Numbered from the stretch's first letter, positions 11,560 to 22,853 are shown. The stretch is DNA of 64,000 bases from Mesotaenium endlicherianum (GCA_009602735.1 WELA01010137.1:132210-196209), one strand, 5' to 3'. Numbers and translations: made by a program. The notes: a model not told the origin generated them from the sequence alone.

Positions 11560-13035
11560 ATGAAGGTTGTTGCTGCTTACCTGCTCGCTGTCTTGGGAGG
11601 GAACAGCACTCCCTCAGCAGCGGACATCAAGTCCATCCTTGGCTCAGGTGAGGTCAAATGTGTTCTTGACCTCGTAGTCAGAACAGGATTGTAGTTGGTT
11701 GGGGCAGATTTTTCTCTCCAACTAAGACATCCGATCAGTTGTACTCAGGTCGCTGTTGCTATGAGTTGATAGTAAAACAGTGATGACTGTGCCCTTAAAT
11801 GGTTCTCAGTGAATTCTCCTTAGGCTTGTTTCTGGTAAGGTTCTTCGTAGCTCGGCACCGCGCAATAAGTCGTCAGGTCCTACTTCATGAAGTGCGGGTT
11901 TTTACTTCCACACTTACACACTAACACACTTACACACTTACACACTTACACACTACACTATCCGCCTGATTTTTTTGAAATCACAGGCGAGGTTAATCCC
12001 CTGACAGGCCAGAGGTGCTCAGTCTATGACCTTTCATCTGTACGACATGTGTCTTGGTTTCCTACAGATTAGGTCACTGCGCGTGTGGAGTGCACAACAT
12101 TTGAGTGACTCAACATTGATTGTTGTATTTTGCTTACCCACTATTCATCTTGTGGCTCTCTGGTTACAGTGGGAGCCGAGGCTGAGGATGACAGGATAGA
12201 ATTGCTCCTGAAGGAGCTGGATGGCAAGGACTTGAACGAGGTCATTGCTGCGGGTAGGGAGAAGTTTGCATCTGTTCCTGGCGGAGGAGGTGGTGGTGGT
12301 GGTGCTGTTGCCACTGGTGGAGGTGGTGGCGCTGCTGCCCCTGCAGCGGCCGAGGAGAAGAAGGAAGAGAAGAAGAAGGAAGAGGAGAAGGAGGAATCTG
12401 ATGATGTAAGTTGCTCTGCTTTATGCACTATGCCTGGGCATATAATTGATTTGACGATGCTTCTGGACAAGGGGGACTTCAGTGGGAGATGCCGTATAAG
12501 TTGTAGGGCGTTATGTGTCGGTGTGGTTGACGTGGACATATGCATGCTGGCTGTGTTAAGAAACTTTTTATCAGATATGTATTTTATTGCTTGCTCAGTG
12601 TTCTTAGCTTCTGTGTGTCCGTTATAAAGGTAAGGGTTTTTTTTGCACTTATATGGTTGCTGAGATGAAAAGGCACACCTGGGAGTTAGCAGGGGTTTTA
12701 TCATCACATGCTCACATATCACATTCTAGCTTGGCACACATGACGCCACTAGAAACAGGATGATATGAACACTTATTATGCAGCCTAGATACAAGAACCT
12801 GAAATCCGAAGAAACTTGCCGTGAGCATTTCGCTGCTAGATCTACCTCCCTCGGGGCTGGCTGGCCCTATATATCATATTGGGCAAGCTTGGTTGGATGG
12901 CATGTAAGTGCTTAAATTTCTGGATGGGTATGGAATTTTAGCAGAGAAGGTGCGTGCAACTTAAGTATGTTCCTGAACTTCGTTTATTGTCCTGTAATGT
13001 TTTTGCAGGACATGGGTTTCAGCTTGTTCGATTAA
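11560..13035 (+). CDS. RPP2: 60S acidic ribosomal protein P2
   Basis: Ribosomal stalk protein that pairs with P1 on P0 and recruits translation GTPases to the 60S subunit. Three exons: 11560-11647, 12170-12405, 13009-13035. All introns are GT-AG and the total is 351 nt, 116 residues, the usual P2 size. Exon 1 gives [14 protein letters not shown]. Exon 2 holds the helical dimerisation domain ([16 protein letters not shown]), a Gly/Ala hinge and a run of Lys/Glu. The tiny last exon adds DMGFSLFD, so the protein ends in the diagnostic acidic [11 protein letters not shown] tail bound by elongation factors. Intron 1 contains a CACACTTA-type microsatellite at about 11910-11955. The final exon encodes only eight residues plus stop and would be missed without splice evidence. 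The start is the first ATG, with an A at -3. It lies head-to-head with FPA and converges with ELP6. Confidence 0.95.
11910..11957. repeat. CACACTTA microsatellite in RPP2 intron 1
   Basis: About six imperfect units of ACACTTAC or ACACTAAC in tandem. It is simple sequence inside an intron with no further implication that I can see. Confidence 0.8.
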
Positions 13036-13755
13036 GGGGCACGCAGGGCTTATTTTGGAGATTAGGTGCAAGGTTCATGTAGACTTTATGTACCCTGGAA
13101 TTGGGAGGATGAAGGGAGTTACTTCCATCCAATCAAATGGCTCTCCTGGAGTCTATTGCCTGTGCTTATCATAGCGGCCCACTTATGTATGTATAGGATG
13201 TGCATGAGGATATGTGGTGCGAGGCTGAAGTCTCGTATCGCTGTTTGCACCTCCGTTCCGGTGACCTTTTGAGCTAGTTTGCTTCAGTGAATATGCGGTG
13301 CATATGTTAAGTTGCTGCACATATGTGCAAGTTCATATTTGAATTAACTAGCCGGAGATAGGCTTGTTGTTCTGTTTGGATCTTGGGTCTGATTGAACAT
13401 CTGTTGAGCATATGTTTGCTCTTTTTTCAATTTCTGAGAGTAACCTTTCCTCCTTGAATCTTCATTCCTAGTCCTAGTGTACATGTCACCACTAATGAGT
13501 GGGTTGCTTAATGCATATGCATTGCCTTGAATTGGATGTAATCTCCGCTGTAGTTGATGTGATCTCAGTATCATACACCACATCGCACTTTCCCACGACT
13601 TCATAAGCTCCAAAAACACAACAAATAAAGAGATGGTGAAGAGCATTGAAGCTATCAGTTATATCAGTGATGGAGATATACTTGACACAGGCAAATGCAT
13701 GTGTTTTGGGAACTAAATTATGTGTCATGGTTTCTATTGGCAGGTCAACTATTAT
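13036..13755. other. Convergent intergenic region RPP2/ELP6
   Basis: The 720 bases between the RPP2 and ELP6 stop codons must contain both 3' UTRs and polyadenylation sites. The sequence is A/T-rich, and no coding exon or structured RNA is evident. Confidence 0.5.
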
Positions 13756-15310
13756 TCAAAGTATATGTGGAGACAGAAATGTGACTCCCTTGTCTTGCAA
13801 TTTGTATCGCAACTGTACTTGCGTGCATGGAATTTGTGGAGCCATGCAATCTTGTCTACACTCAAGTTTAGAGCTCCTAGGCACAAGAGTAACCTGCACA
13901 CAATCAAAATACGCATCTCAATAAGACCCTGATGGAGAGCTGTAGAACATGACATACCACTTGTCGCCTAAAAGCTTCACACTACTTCAGCAGGTAATTG
14001 CACTTAGCAGGAAAGAAGCTCTGCTAGAATGAGGACCCCACCTGGCCATGAATGTCAGCCGCGTGCCCTGTACTCAGTCCCCTAACTTGCAAACTCATGT
14101 CTGCCCTGTGGTTGAGGGCAGTCAGGAGCTTATTTCCGGTCTCATCTTCCACATCCGCGTGAGCCAGAGCCAATATGGAGCACCTCTGCACGCTATTATG
14201 CAGGAAATATGTGAGATACAACCTTTCTCTTGGACTGGGCCTTCCGATATCACATGGAATAAGCGCTCTTTATGCAGGCCCTCAGAGCTGAAGTGCTCCA
14301 CAGAGTGGCGGGTAATAATAGACATAGACTCAAGCATTGCCTGCGATTCTCAAAGAGCTTTGTGCTTCTACTGGCACCCATGACTTAGTCGTAGCAGCAG
14401 TATGCATACAAGCACGCAGAGATTGAGAGGCAGGAAGGATTACCTTACTACCTCCTCTTAAGGTGGAGCAATAGTCCACAAAATCAAGGACAGATGTTGA
14501 GGAACCACCTGCCACTACTTCCAGCAGATTTGCATTATCAACTACAATGCAAATATTTCTGTCTTCTCCCTTCACTTTTTCTTGTTTCAAGATTTTCTCC
14601 TCTACCCGTACAAAAAGTGCCTGCAAAAAGTCTTCACCGTCTACTAGAGGAGGAACACTACTAGCAACCCATATCTCTTGTCCTTCAGCAACATTTTGCC
14701 CGGCTCCGGTCTTCCTCGTCCCTGTTTCCGATGCATCTGGTGATTCTGATCCAGCAGCCTGGACAAGTCTCCCTGTGATTGAAGTGCTCGAGGAGCAGTC
14801 CGCCCAAGTTGTAATATGTGGGTCATAATTGACCAGGAAAAGCTCACATTGAGTCTGAAGCAGGTTTAAATTATAACCCTGTGAGGACGATTCAAGACGA
14901 AGTTTTAGGCACTATACGAGCTGGTGCTGCTGACATGTTTTCAAGTGAGCATTAGCTTGTGTGTTAATCACTCACACTCTTTTTCAGATTGTCGTGCAAC
15001 AAAGGATACGCTTTTAAACTAGCAGGAAACACTTCAACATTGTAGAAATATGTGTCCTCACCAGCTTCTTAAGAACGGCCCTATGATGTTCGACTTGCCC
15101 AGAAGAGGTAATCAAGCACACTTGATTAATGATGTCGCTTTCTTTTCCGATAGACGTACGATGCGGATTGCCGAGGTGCAAGTCAATGAGATGGTGCAGA
15201 AGAAATGTTCCATCCGCTTGAAGGACATCTTCCACAAGGATAAATGAGCCCGGAGGTATATCACTTCGATGGCCAAGAGAGGGTGGGAAAATAGAGGCAA
15301 ACCGAGTCAT
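13756..15310 (-). CDS. ELP6: Elongator complex subunit 6
   Basis: RecA-fold subunit of the Elp4-Elp5-Elp6 hexameric ring of Elongator, which modifies wobble uridines of tRNAs. Four minus-strand exons: 15310-15062, 14878-14444, 14185-14042, 13893-13756. All junctions are phase 0 and the total is 966 nt, 321 residues. Exon 1 carries the SGxF/VLVEDxxxxxGxFLLHHL-like start (residues about 22-47). Exon 2 ends with ICIVVDNANLLEVVAGG and VLDFVDYCSTLR. Exon 3 continues SILALAHADV to ADIHGQ. Exon 4 ends in VQLRYKLQDKGVTFLSP, matching the plant ELP6 C-terminus in order and spacing. Compared with the Arabidopsis protein (about 260 residues) there is an extra Ser/Thr/Gly-rich segment at about residues 110-165. 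Like other Elp6 proteins it shows no complete Walker A motif. The ATG at 15310 is the first in frame after an upstream AG, so an extra 5' UTR intron is possible. It lies head-to-head with NOP56. Confidence 0.88.
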
Positions 15311-15904
15311 CCTGCCCACAAACCAGAATCCAAGAAGCTTATTTGCTTCTTAACTAGCTCCATGATACACCTGAACCATGCAAGTGAAGAGCTCCACCTC
15401 TCGCCTTCTGCGTGTGGCAGAGTTCCATTTGGTTGCTCGTGACAGTTCTAAGTTCGCGAGTTTATTTTACTCGACCACTTCGCCATTTTAAATTTGTATC
15501 GGTATTTGCAGCCGGCGAAATGCAGAAAGCGACGACTTCGGAACCGAAGACACCTTGTCGCTCTCGATCGCATGCGATGATGTAACGCCAAAGGGTTTAA
15601 GCAGCAGCTATATGGGACACTAGGGCGATCAAGGGCGATGACACCCGAGAGTGCCCTGCAGAGCTGAGGAACAAATCATGAGCTGCTTCTTCAGAGCTCG
15701 ACTTGCGCATACTGCATTTGTGCCTGTAGCCAATTTCAGCAGCCGCTTGCACCCAAAGTAATAGGACCGGGCATGTTTATTTTATAAGGTTTGCATCGGG
15801 CTTGGCGGGTACCTGTTTTGTTGCTTTTCCTTTCCAAGCATCATCTTATATCCGGCCAAAGTCTTTCTCAGCTTGCTTCTGACCACGAACGTGACAAGGC
15901 CGTA
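15311..15904. promoter_or_regulatory. Shared head-to-head promoter region of ELP6 (-) and NOP56 (+)
   Basis: Only 594 bases separate the two start codons, so the core promoters and both leaders must lie here. A TATA-like TTTATAAGG occurs at about 15781-15790 in the NOP56 direction. A GGGTTTAAG near 15593 resembles an imperfect telo-box, an element found in plant ribosomal and nucleolar gene promoters. Both are weak matches. No coding exon is seen. Confidence 0.45.
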
Positions 15905-18900
15905 ATGGTGAGCTGCCTTTTGTACTTGGATTGTTAGTGCACAACTTCTCGCTCGATATCGATTACTTGTGGACCTTGATACGGAAGCAATGCCTGTGAT
16001 GTGCTTTCCCAGTTTTACATCATCTTAATTGGCTGAATCTTAGGTCACTTTGTTAATGACTAGATTGCTTACCTTGCTTTTTTCAGGCCCTCTATGTGCT
16101 CTACGAAGCAGCTTCGGGCTATGCCCTATTTGAGGCTGTTGGCTTAGATGAAATTGGTCAGAGTGCTGAAGCTGTACAGGAGTCGGTTACCGACTTGGCA
16201 CGCTTTGGGAAAGTTGTAAAGCTTACAGCTTTCAAGCCTTTCAGCTCTGCAGCCGACGCCCTGGAGCAGTGCAATGCTGTGTCTGAAGGTACGTGTTTCT
16301 TGGAAAATCATAACGCAAACAGCACTCTTGTGTGGAATGTACCCACCCTACGACTACTATGACCACCTTGCATAGCCTGCTGAGCGTGTGCTAATCATCT
16401 TACATATTCGTAGAAGCCCGAGATAGTTGATGTGAACGTCAATCTTAAGGATCTTAGAGTAGTCCTCTAAGAAGGAGTTTCTTGACTCCTGCAGGCATCA
16501 TGACCTCAGAGCTGGAAAATTTCCTGGAGATGAATCTTCCTAAGGTGAAGGAGGGGAAGAAGCCAAAGTTTCGTATTGGGACTTCAGAACCCAAGCTGGG
16601 TTCTGCAATTCAGGAGGCTACCAATTTTCCTTGTGTTAGCAACGATTTCATCCTCGAGTTTATTCGAGGGATAAGACTTCATTTCGAGCGTTTTGTGAAA
16701 GACCTGAAGGTAAGGGCATGCACCTGGCTAGATGATCACTTTCACGAGTACCTGCAGTATGTTATGGTTCCTGTTAGTCCATTCTTTTATGTATGCTTTA
16801 AGTATGTTGCAAGAGGTTGACCGAAGCTGAGGCACTTGGACTTAAGGTTACGGCTGTAGGCATGCCACTTATGCTTCAAAATTGGCGTACTCAAATTGGA
16901 AAGCATCTCTGGTGCTTTGACTTTTCCATCAGTAGAAGCTCCAGGGCCAGCTGTGTGTAGGTAATATAGGCACATATACCAGAAAGGTGTATATGATACT
17001 AAGATGCTGGATGGGGGAGGAAGCAGGAAGGGGACTTGGAGAAGGCTCAACTTGGTCTAGGGCACAGCTACAGTAGGTCAAAAGTGAAATTCAATGTGAA
17101 CAGAGTGGACAATATGATCATACAGAGCATCAGCTTGCTAGACACACTGGACAAGGATGTCAACACCTTCTGCATGCGCGTCAGGTTTGTACCAGCTACC
17201 TTGGAAAGGGCTACTTTGTATTTCTTGCATGCAATAAGGTCGTTTGTCTCAGAACAGCATCCATGACTGCGGCGCTGTCGTTTCTTTGGTGCCCTCGTAT
17301 CATGTGCCCCATTTAACATTGGATGGTGTCATTCCACATTCAGATTGTGACGGTATGTTTTGGTCGTGTGGTTTGAGATGCTGCTATCTGTACTCTTTTC
17401 ACACTACTGGGCGGGTCTTTCACTCACAGGGAATGGTACTCATGGCATTTTCCGGAGCTTGTGAAGATTGTGAATGACAACTACCTCTATGCAAAGACAG
17501 CAAAATTTGTGAAAGATAAGTCACAGCTGAGTGAAGATGCTCTGCCCGAGCTTACTGAGATTCTTGGTGATGAGGACAAGGCGAAGGAGGTTCTTGAAGC
17601 GGCTAAGGCCTCTATGGGTAAGCTACTCTGACTTCATGTTGCTGTTTACTGGGTACCATGTTGTTGATGTGTGAGGACCTGCTTTAGAATGTGAAGGGTT
17701 GGAAAAGCGGGGGGCTTGGCAGTAATTGCAGGTGAACTTGCAGGTCAGCTTGTCCACTTCCACTTTCTGAAAGGAATTGTTTTATATCGGAATTTTGAAA
17801 AGGTCTTCCTTGTGTGCGATTTTGGCTGTGTTTCTTCTGCTGCTGCTACTGAAAGTGGCTGTATATCTCGCATATCTTTTTCATGAGACTCATGATGGCT
17901 CTGTGACGTGCATGCACCTCTGGTCATTAAGCTTGCATTTTGGTGTGGGCTTTGTATGTATGCAGGACAAGACATCTCTCCCATAGACTTGATAAACATT
18001 GAAAGGTTCGCACAAAGAGTGTCAGAGCTTGTGGAGTACAGGCGAAACTTGCACAGCTACCTGGTGTCCAAGATGCAAGATGTTGCTCCCAACCTGGCTG
18101 CCCTGATTGGAGAAATGGTGGGTGCACGCCTCATCAGTCACGCAGGCAGCCTCACCAACCTGGCCAAGTACCCTGCCTCCACCGTGCAGATTCTGGGGGC
18201 TGAGAAGGCACTCTTCAGGTAGACCTTCAACGCTTGGTCCTGCGCCCGATGTTAAACACTTTACTATATATATCTGACGTCTTGCTAGACTATGTTGTTG
18301 GATTGAGTATGTCTTTAATAGGGGCTGGTGCATGGGCTGTGCAGAGCACTCAAGACCAAGGGTAATACGCCCAAGTACGGGTTAATCTTCCACTCTTCTT
18401 TCATTGGACGAGCATCAGCGCGCAACAAGGGCCGCATCTCGCGGTATCTGGCCAACAAGTGCTCCATTGCTTCTCGCATTGACTGCTTCTCAGGTACCCC
18501 CCTGGCGTGGTCTGTCCGCGCTTCTTTCACTGCTTGTTCACTTCTTGCTTGTCATTGGACACGCCACTGGCCTCCTTCCTGGTTAAGGTTTTTTGGGTCG
18601 GTCATGCTTCTCTGCAAGCAAAGTTTTCGTACTTATGTCTAGTAACTTTGATTGACTTGGAAAGGGTGCTTATTGTGGGGAATTGTTGGCAGAGGTCAAC
18701 ACGTCTGCATTTGGCGAGAAACTCAAAGAGCAAGTGGAAGAGCGGCTGGAGTTTTATGACAAGGGTGTTGCACCCCGAAAGAACATTGACGTCATGAAGG
18801 GGGTGCTTGATTCATTACTCACTGATGCTGCCGATGCTGGAGGTAGGGTACCCCCTTTTCCAGCCCTTGAGCAACGTGGAATATGCTGGTGGATTTCGGA

Positions 18901-19595
18901 GCTGTGCAGACTGGTTGTCGGCCGTCGTTCTTTTTGCCATATATATGTTAAGCACATCTGCAATGGTGTATCTTGGTGAAAGGTTCCAATACAGGGTCGT
19001 AGGCCAGCAGGTTGTGGGAAGAGAAGCTCAATGATGAAAACTTGCTTTAACCACTCTGAAAGTTGTGCAGAAGAACTTCGAGGATGCATAAAGGGGTCGC
19101 AGCCAGGCAGTTGGTATGGCTGGATGTAGCCCAGCTCTGTTGTGCTGCATCCACCCATGCCTACTGCCTGGCTGCGCCCTCTCCCTTGCTCAGATGTGCT
19201 TCTGTCACATGTCGAAAACCTCGGCCAAACTGAGAGCTTCTCACCCACAATTTCCTGTTTCCTGTCTAGTGGAGATTGTATCCATATGCGGTTAATCAGT
19301 TAGATGAGGTTGCTCAATTGATGGCATCCTTAGTAACATGCCATTCTTGTAGGAAATCGTATTTGCAGGTGATGATGAAGCACCGAAGAAGAAGACCAAG
19401 AAGAAGAAAACAGAAGCTGATGGCGAAGTTGCTGCTTTGGAGGGTGAGAAGAAGAAAAAGAAGAAAGCGGCAGACACGGAAGAGGTTGACGCGGAAGATG
19501 CGTCAACTTTGAAGAGGAAAAAGAAAGTTAAGGTAGCAGTAGATGCGCCTCAAGAAGAGCCAGCAAAGAAAAAGAAGAAGAAAGACAAAGCATGA
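15905..19595 (+). CDS. NOP56: NOP56, core box C/D snoRNP protein
   Basis: Nucleolar scaffold that, with NOP58, fibrillarin and the 15.5K protein, forms box C/D snoRNPs guiding rRNA 2'-O-methylation. Nine exons: 15905-15907, 16087-16288, 16495-16709, 17027-17184, 17430-17617, 17966-18218, 18345-18493, 18693-18842, 19369-19595. All introns are GT-AG, all phases match, and the total is 1545 nt, 514 residues. Exon 1 encodes only the initiator Met. The NOP5NT domain is about residues 3-70 ([16 protein letters not shown]), NOSIC about 165-220 ([20 protein letters not shown]), and the Nop domain about 255-405 (IAPN-type [20 protein letters not shown], then [12 protein letters not shown]). After [10 protein letters not shown] comes a Lys/Glu-rich tail (about 440-514), normal for the family. 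LDEIGQ and [12 protein letters not shown] mark NOP56 rather than NOP58. Exon 4 could begin at 17027 or 17031-adjacent AGs; the first gives the better family match. Intron 8 contains a hairpin. Confidence 0.95.
19092..19182 (+). ncRNA. Long hairpin in NOP56 intron 8, miRNA-precursor-like
   Basis: Left arm 19099-19130 and right arm 19144-19175 are 32-base inverted repeats separated by a 13-base loop. In the RNA, 28 positions pair by Watson-Crick rules, two by G-U wobble and two are mismatched. Pairing continues weakly outwards to about 19092/19182. The shape fits an intronic plant miRNA precursor, but a young inverted-repeat element would look the same. Expression cannot be judged from sequence. 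Confidence 0.5.
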
Positions 19596-20327
19596 GACTG
19601 TTTTTTGTTGTTTAACACGTCACATCTATTCTTCCCATTTCACAACATTGTGTACAAATTGTTGACAAAATTTAGTCTGCACCTTCTTATTCCTGTTTTG
19701 CTGAAAATGTGTCGAAATTAAGAGGTGAGCCAGTGTATGACTACCTTCCAGTCTGTATGCAACACTGCTCGATTGACAGCAGTTGTTTCAAAAAGAGTAG
19801 CAGCATCCAATTGAGGCGTTTTTTAAAAAAGTTTATTGCCTACATGGTGTATTTCAGACAACTGCCAGTTGCAAACCATTCCAATTTAGACTGCATCCAA
19901 CGTAAGCCTATCCAACAACTTACCTTCGTATTGAAAAACGTGATATGGAGCGCACAGGCTCAAAAATTTATAAATATCGGCTAGCTGTTCAAGACTTTAT
20001 TTATTAGACAACACTCCTTCAGTGCCAATCCAAGCAGGAGTCTCCATAGCAAAAAGCATACAGTGCTACTTAGCAAGCACTTAATCAACGAATTAAAGGT
20101 ATGTCCCCGTGTTGTTGTATTTACTCTGCTAATTCACCAGCAATAATGAGCGAGCACCTGTCTATGGAGAGGTGGAGCTGGATCAACTATCCTCTGTACA
20201 CGGTCCTACTACCTTCTAGTCATAAAGCTATACCCTGTACTACCTTCGAGTTAATATAAAATTGCATCTAGTGCTCTGATGACACCCGTCACACCCATAT
20301 AGACTGGACTACAATATCATTGTAAGC
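19596..20327. other. Convergent intergenic region NOP56/FAD4
   Basis: The stretch holds the 3' UTRs of NOP56 (+) and FAD4 (-). It is A/T-rich and contains several AATAAA-like and TTTATT motifs (for example near 19995-20005). No coding feature is supported. Confidence 0.5.
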
Positions 20328-21353
20328 TTATTCTTCTACTTCGGAGCCATCTTCAAAGTAGGCTCCATCTGCCAGCCATTCTGGTGCAGTCTCGCCCCAG
20401 CACCTTGGTGCAACCCCCCACACCTTCAATATTGTGCTCTCTAGCCATGGTAGGAATTGCGACTGGTCCAGAGGTTGGTTGCAGATTCCGCTTACAATGC
20501 AGTAGTTGCCATTGAAAGGGGGCCTGTGATGAGCTCCGTGCATTTTTCTGCCAACTAAAAGGCCTGCGTCTTGGAGAGCAACAACGGCGGCTGGCAGCTG
20601 AGTCTTTGGCTGATGTGCCCAAGCATGAAACTGTTGGCTGAACACTACACAGCCAAGGAATATGCCTAGGAATGCATCCCAGCCACTGCTGTTAGGCAGC
20701 GCTAGAAAAGGTAAGAGGAAGAATGTCGCTGGACGGGCTAACGCATGTAAGTTGTTTGCAAATTGTCGCTTTGTGATGGTCCAAGGTCTTTTATGATGAC
20801 CTTGAAATGCATCAATCTGCGGTCCAAAAACCGGTGTGCTGGCATCCCCGTAATTGTCCACCCCCCAATGATATATACCAGTACCCAAGTCAGCTAGTAT
20901 GTAGGCTGCTAAACCAGAACTGAAGGCAACAAGCAATGACTCGCCGTCATGAACAGCAAGAGCTGACTTGGCAAGCATCCCCAGAATAGCGCCACAACCG
21001 GCAGCAATCCACGCCCTATGCGTTGTGGTAGATTGGAGAGCAGTATCCCCATGACCCATTTCAAGCTTCTTCAAGGTAGCCTGCTCCAGGGCCACCTGTG
21101 CTGCCGTCAGTAAACTGCCCTCTCTATCACTGCCTTTCAATTTTGTATCCACATTTGGTGGCTCCACAAGTACCGCTGTGACCTTGAAACCTTTCACCTT
21201 CCGAGACTGTAGACCAGCAGATCGCTTGTTCACGCTATATTGTTGGTAACTGCAGCATGCTGCTTCTTGCACGCTGATTTGAGAAGACCCCTTAGTAAAT
21301 GTACAAGCAGGCAGAGCATAGAAAGCCCTGCTCGCGCTAAGCGCCGCAGTCAT
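20328..21353 (-). CDS. FAD4: Plastid palmitate desaturase FAD4-like (phosphatidylglycerol trans-3 desaturase)
   Basis: Single-exon gene, 341 residues, intronless like Arabidopsis FAD4. FAD4 introduces the trans double bond at carbon 3 of palmitate at the sn-2 position of chloroplast phosphatidylglycerol, and in Arabidopsis works with peroxiredoxin Q. The protein has a Ser/Lys/Arg-rich N-terminal stretch of about 60 residues suitable as a plastid transit peptide. Hydrophobic segments follow at about 114-132 and 140-160. The catalytic-type His motifs are H162 (YHWGVDNYGD), QGHH at 184-187, NNLH at 200-203, QQFHAWAH at 240-247 and HGAHH at 272-276, the lipid-desaturase (Kua/TMEM189/FAD4) pattern. 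The FNGNYCIVSG sequence after the last motif is characteristic. The ATG at 21353 is the first of the frame and leaves the full transit peptide. Related TMEM189-type enzymes desaturate ether lipids, but the plastid leader and close match favour FAD4. Confidence 0.92.
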   Translation of the reverse strand: MTAALSASRAFYALPACTFTKGSSQISVQEAACCSYQQYSVNKRSAGLQSRKVKGFKVTAVLVEPPNVDTKLKGSDREGSLLTAAQVALEQATLKKLEMGHGDTALQSTTTHRAWIAAGCGAILGMLAKSALAVHDGESLLVAFSSGLAAYILADLGTGIYHWGVDNYGDASTPVFGPQIDAFQGHHKRPWTITKRQFANNLHALARPATFFLLPFLALPNSSGWDAFLGIFLGCVVFSQQFHAWAHQPKTQLPAAVVALQDAGLLVGRKMHGAHHRPPFNGNYCIVSGICNQPLDQSQFLPWLESTILKVWGVAPRCWGETAPEWLADGAYFEDGSEVEE

Positions 21354-22848
21354 TGTGATGGGATCCCCGTCGTGTTGATCGCAAGGTAAATCAGGCCGCT
21401 AAAAGCTCAAAAGAGCTTGTTTGTAGACACTCTAGGCAAGCACAAAATACAAACTTAGCACAACTAGTGCTTCCAAGGCATCACCAAGGACAAACAGTGT
21501 GCAATGAGCAATCAGGAGTGTCTCACGAGACTCCTGCAAGTTCAAAAGAAAATGTTTTGTTTAACCTTGGCCACGAATTCTTCAAGGAAGTATGGCTCTT
21601 ACAACGTGTGTTAGGCTCCTACAACGTGTGCCACGATCTGCTCCAGAGGGGACAGGTGAGCGTAGAGCCAGATCGAAGTTGATGCTTGAGCAATACTGCA
21701 GTGACGTGGGAAGAACAGCAGCCTCAAGCAGCTTAACATTTTCGGGCTGGCCTGCAGCCCACATATTGGTACACATGCGACTGTTTGAGACCACGGTTTG
21801 TGCATGTTGACGAAATGTGACGATTGACCTTCACGAGCTGTGAGCTAACAGCGAGCAATTGACGAGCATGAGTGTCGTGCCTAACAGCGTCGGACCCCTG
21901 GCAAAAGCGTGGCTTCTCAGCACGTGTGCCTTCAACCTGGTCGACGTGTCGGCGGTCCTTCTCGCGTGCGGGGATTCCCTGGTCGTTTGGTCGGTGCGTT
22001 GCTGCAAGTGGGGAATTGACCGGGTTGATCGACCTTTGCACGTGTGTCGGTGGCAGATTGGCTGGGGGTTGACCCATTCCTGGTCTTCCTGCACTTGCAT
22101 CATGCGGTGGGGCACCCCACACTCAGTGCATCCCATGCTCAACCAGTTCCTCATTCCACACTACCAACACTTAGTAGAATTTTTTGAAAAGTTAGCTTAT
22201 CCTCAGTTTCCCTTACAAGGACAGAAGCGTTTTACTTCCACACAGGCTTTCGCCCAAGTTGAGGGTTTACGGAATGAACAAGTTTTAGTTTGCAGAAATC
22301 ACGTCTAAGCAGCTTAACACGCAATGCCAGCTTCAAAGAAAATCGCCCTTCAAGGCTTTCGCTTAACTTTCACGTAGTCACAGCTTATAAAACTCTGAAA
22401 TTGCACATCTATGCTGGCCTGGTCTGAGCTCTTCGCTCAACACCGCACCTTAACAGTTCTTCATTGCTTGGCTGGGCTCACTTAGTTCTTTACTGAGAGC
22501 TTTACTTGTTAATACTACTCTTGCTATCAGCAATTCGACAATCGAGACTTCTGAGAACTTGGAAACTAATACAGCACTCACCATTTTGAGAAACTTTCGC
22601 ACGCTTGTGGTGTTTGACCCGAATCTGTGTTAATTTCCTAAAAGATTCTATTTTGCAGCTCTCTATTTTCTACCAGCGAGATCCCCTCTTGGAAACTCCT
22701 GAGGTCTAATCTTTCTATGATACACTCAGAAGAAATCTTCCAGCATCGAAAAGGCGTGGCGTCTCGGCTCTTCTGTGGCCTCGGAATCTCCTTCTTCTTT
22801 ACGCTCCATCTCCTTTCCTTCTGTACCTGTGCTCCTTCAGCTTCCTTG
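21354..22848. other. FAD4 upstream region and flank of the first retrotransposon
   Basis: The FAD4 promoter and leader must lie at the left end of this stretch. No known gene is seen. A small open frame starting at ATG 22717 (signal-peptide-like) runs into the retrotransposon at 22854 and is listed separately. The open frame at 21859-22308 has no recognisable features and is probably chance. Confidence 0.4.
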
Positions 22849-22853
22849 ACAAC
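22717..22853 (+). pseudogene. Small secretory-signal-like ORF interrupted by a family A insertion
   Basis: From ATG 22717 the frame encodes a basic N-terminus and a hydrophobic run (FCGLGISFFFTLHLLSFC) followed by small residues, like a signal peptide. The family A element (22854-29533, target duplication ACAAC) interrupts it. Without the element and one copy of the duplication, the frame continues open through 29539-29642 to a TAG, about 80 codons in total. I do not recognise the product, and an open continuation of this length can occur by chance. Confidence 0.3.

Noticed and set aside
19027-19060. Box C/D snoRNA in NOP56 intron 8 (AATGATGA followed by CTGA)
   Set aside because: Only 18 bases separate the boxes, and no second C'/D pair or terminal stem follows. 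The chance of these short motifs is high.
15905-19595. NOP58 instead of NOP56
   Set aside because: The N-terminal LDEIGQ and the [12 protein letters not shown] motif, plus the [10 protein letters not shown] sequence before the Lys-rich tail, are NOP56 features.
21859-22308. 149-codon plus-strand open frame upstream of FAD4
   Set aside because: No recognisable domain, no splice context, and composition typical of random GC-moderate DNA. Probably chance.
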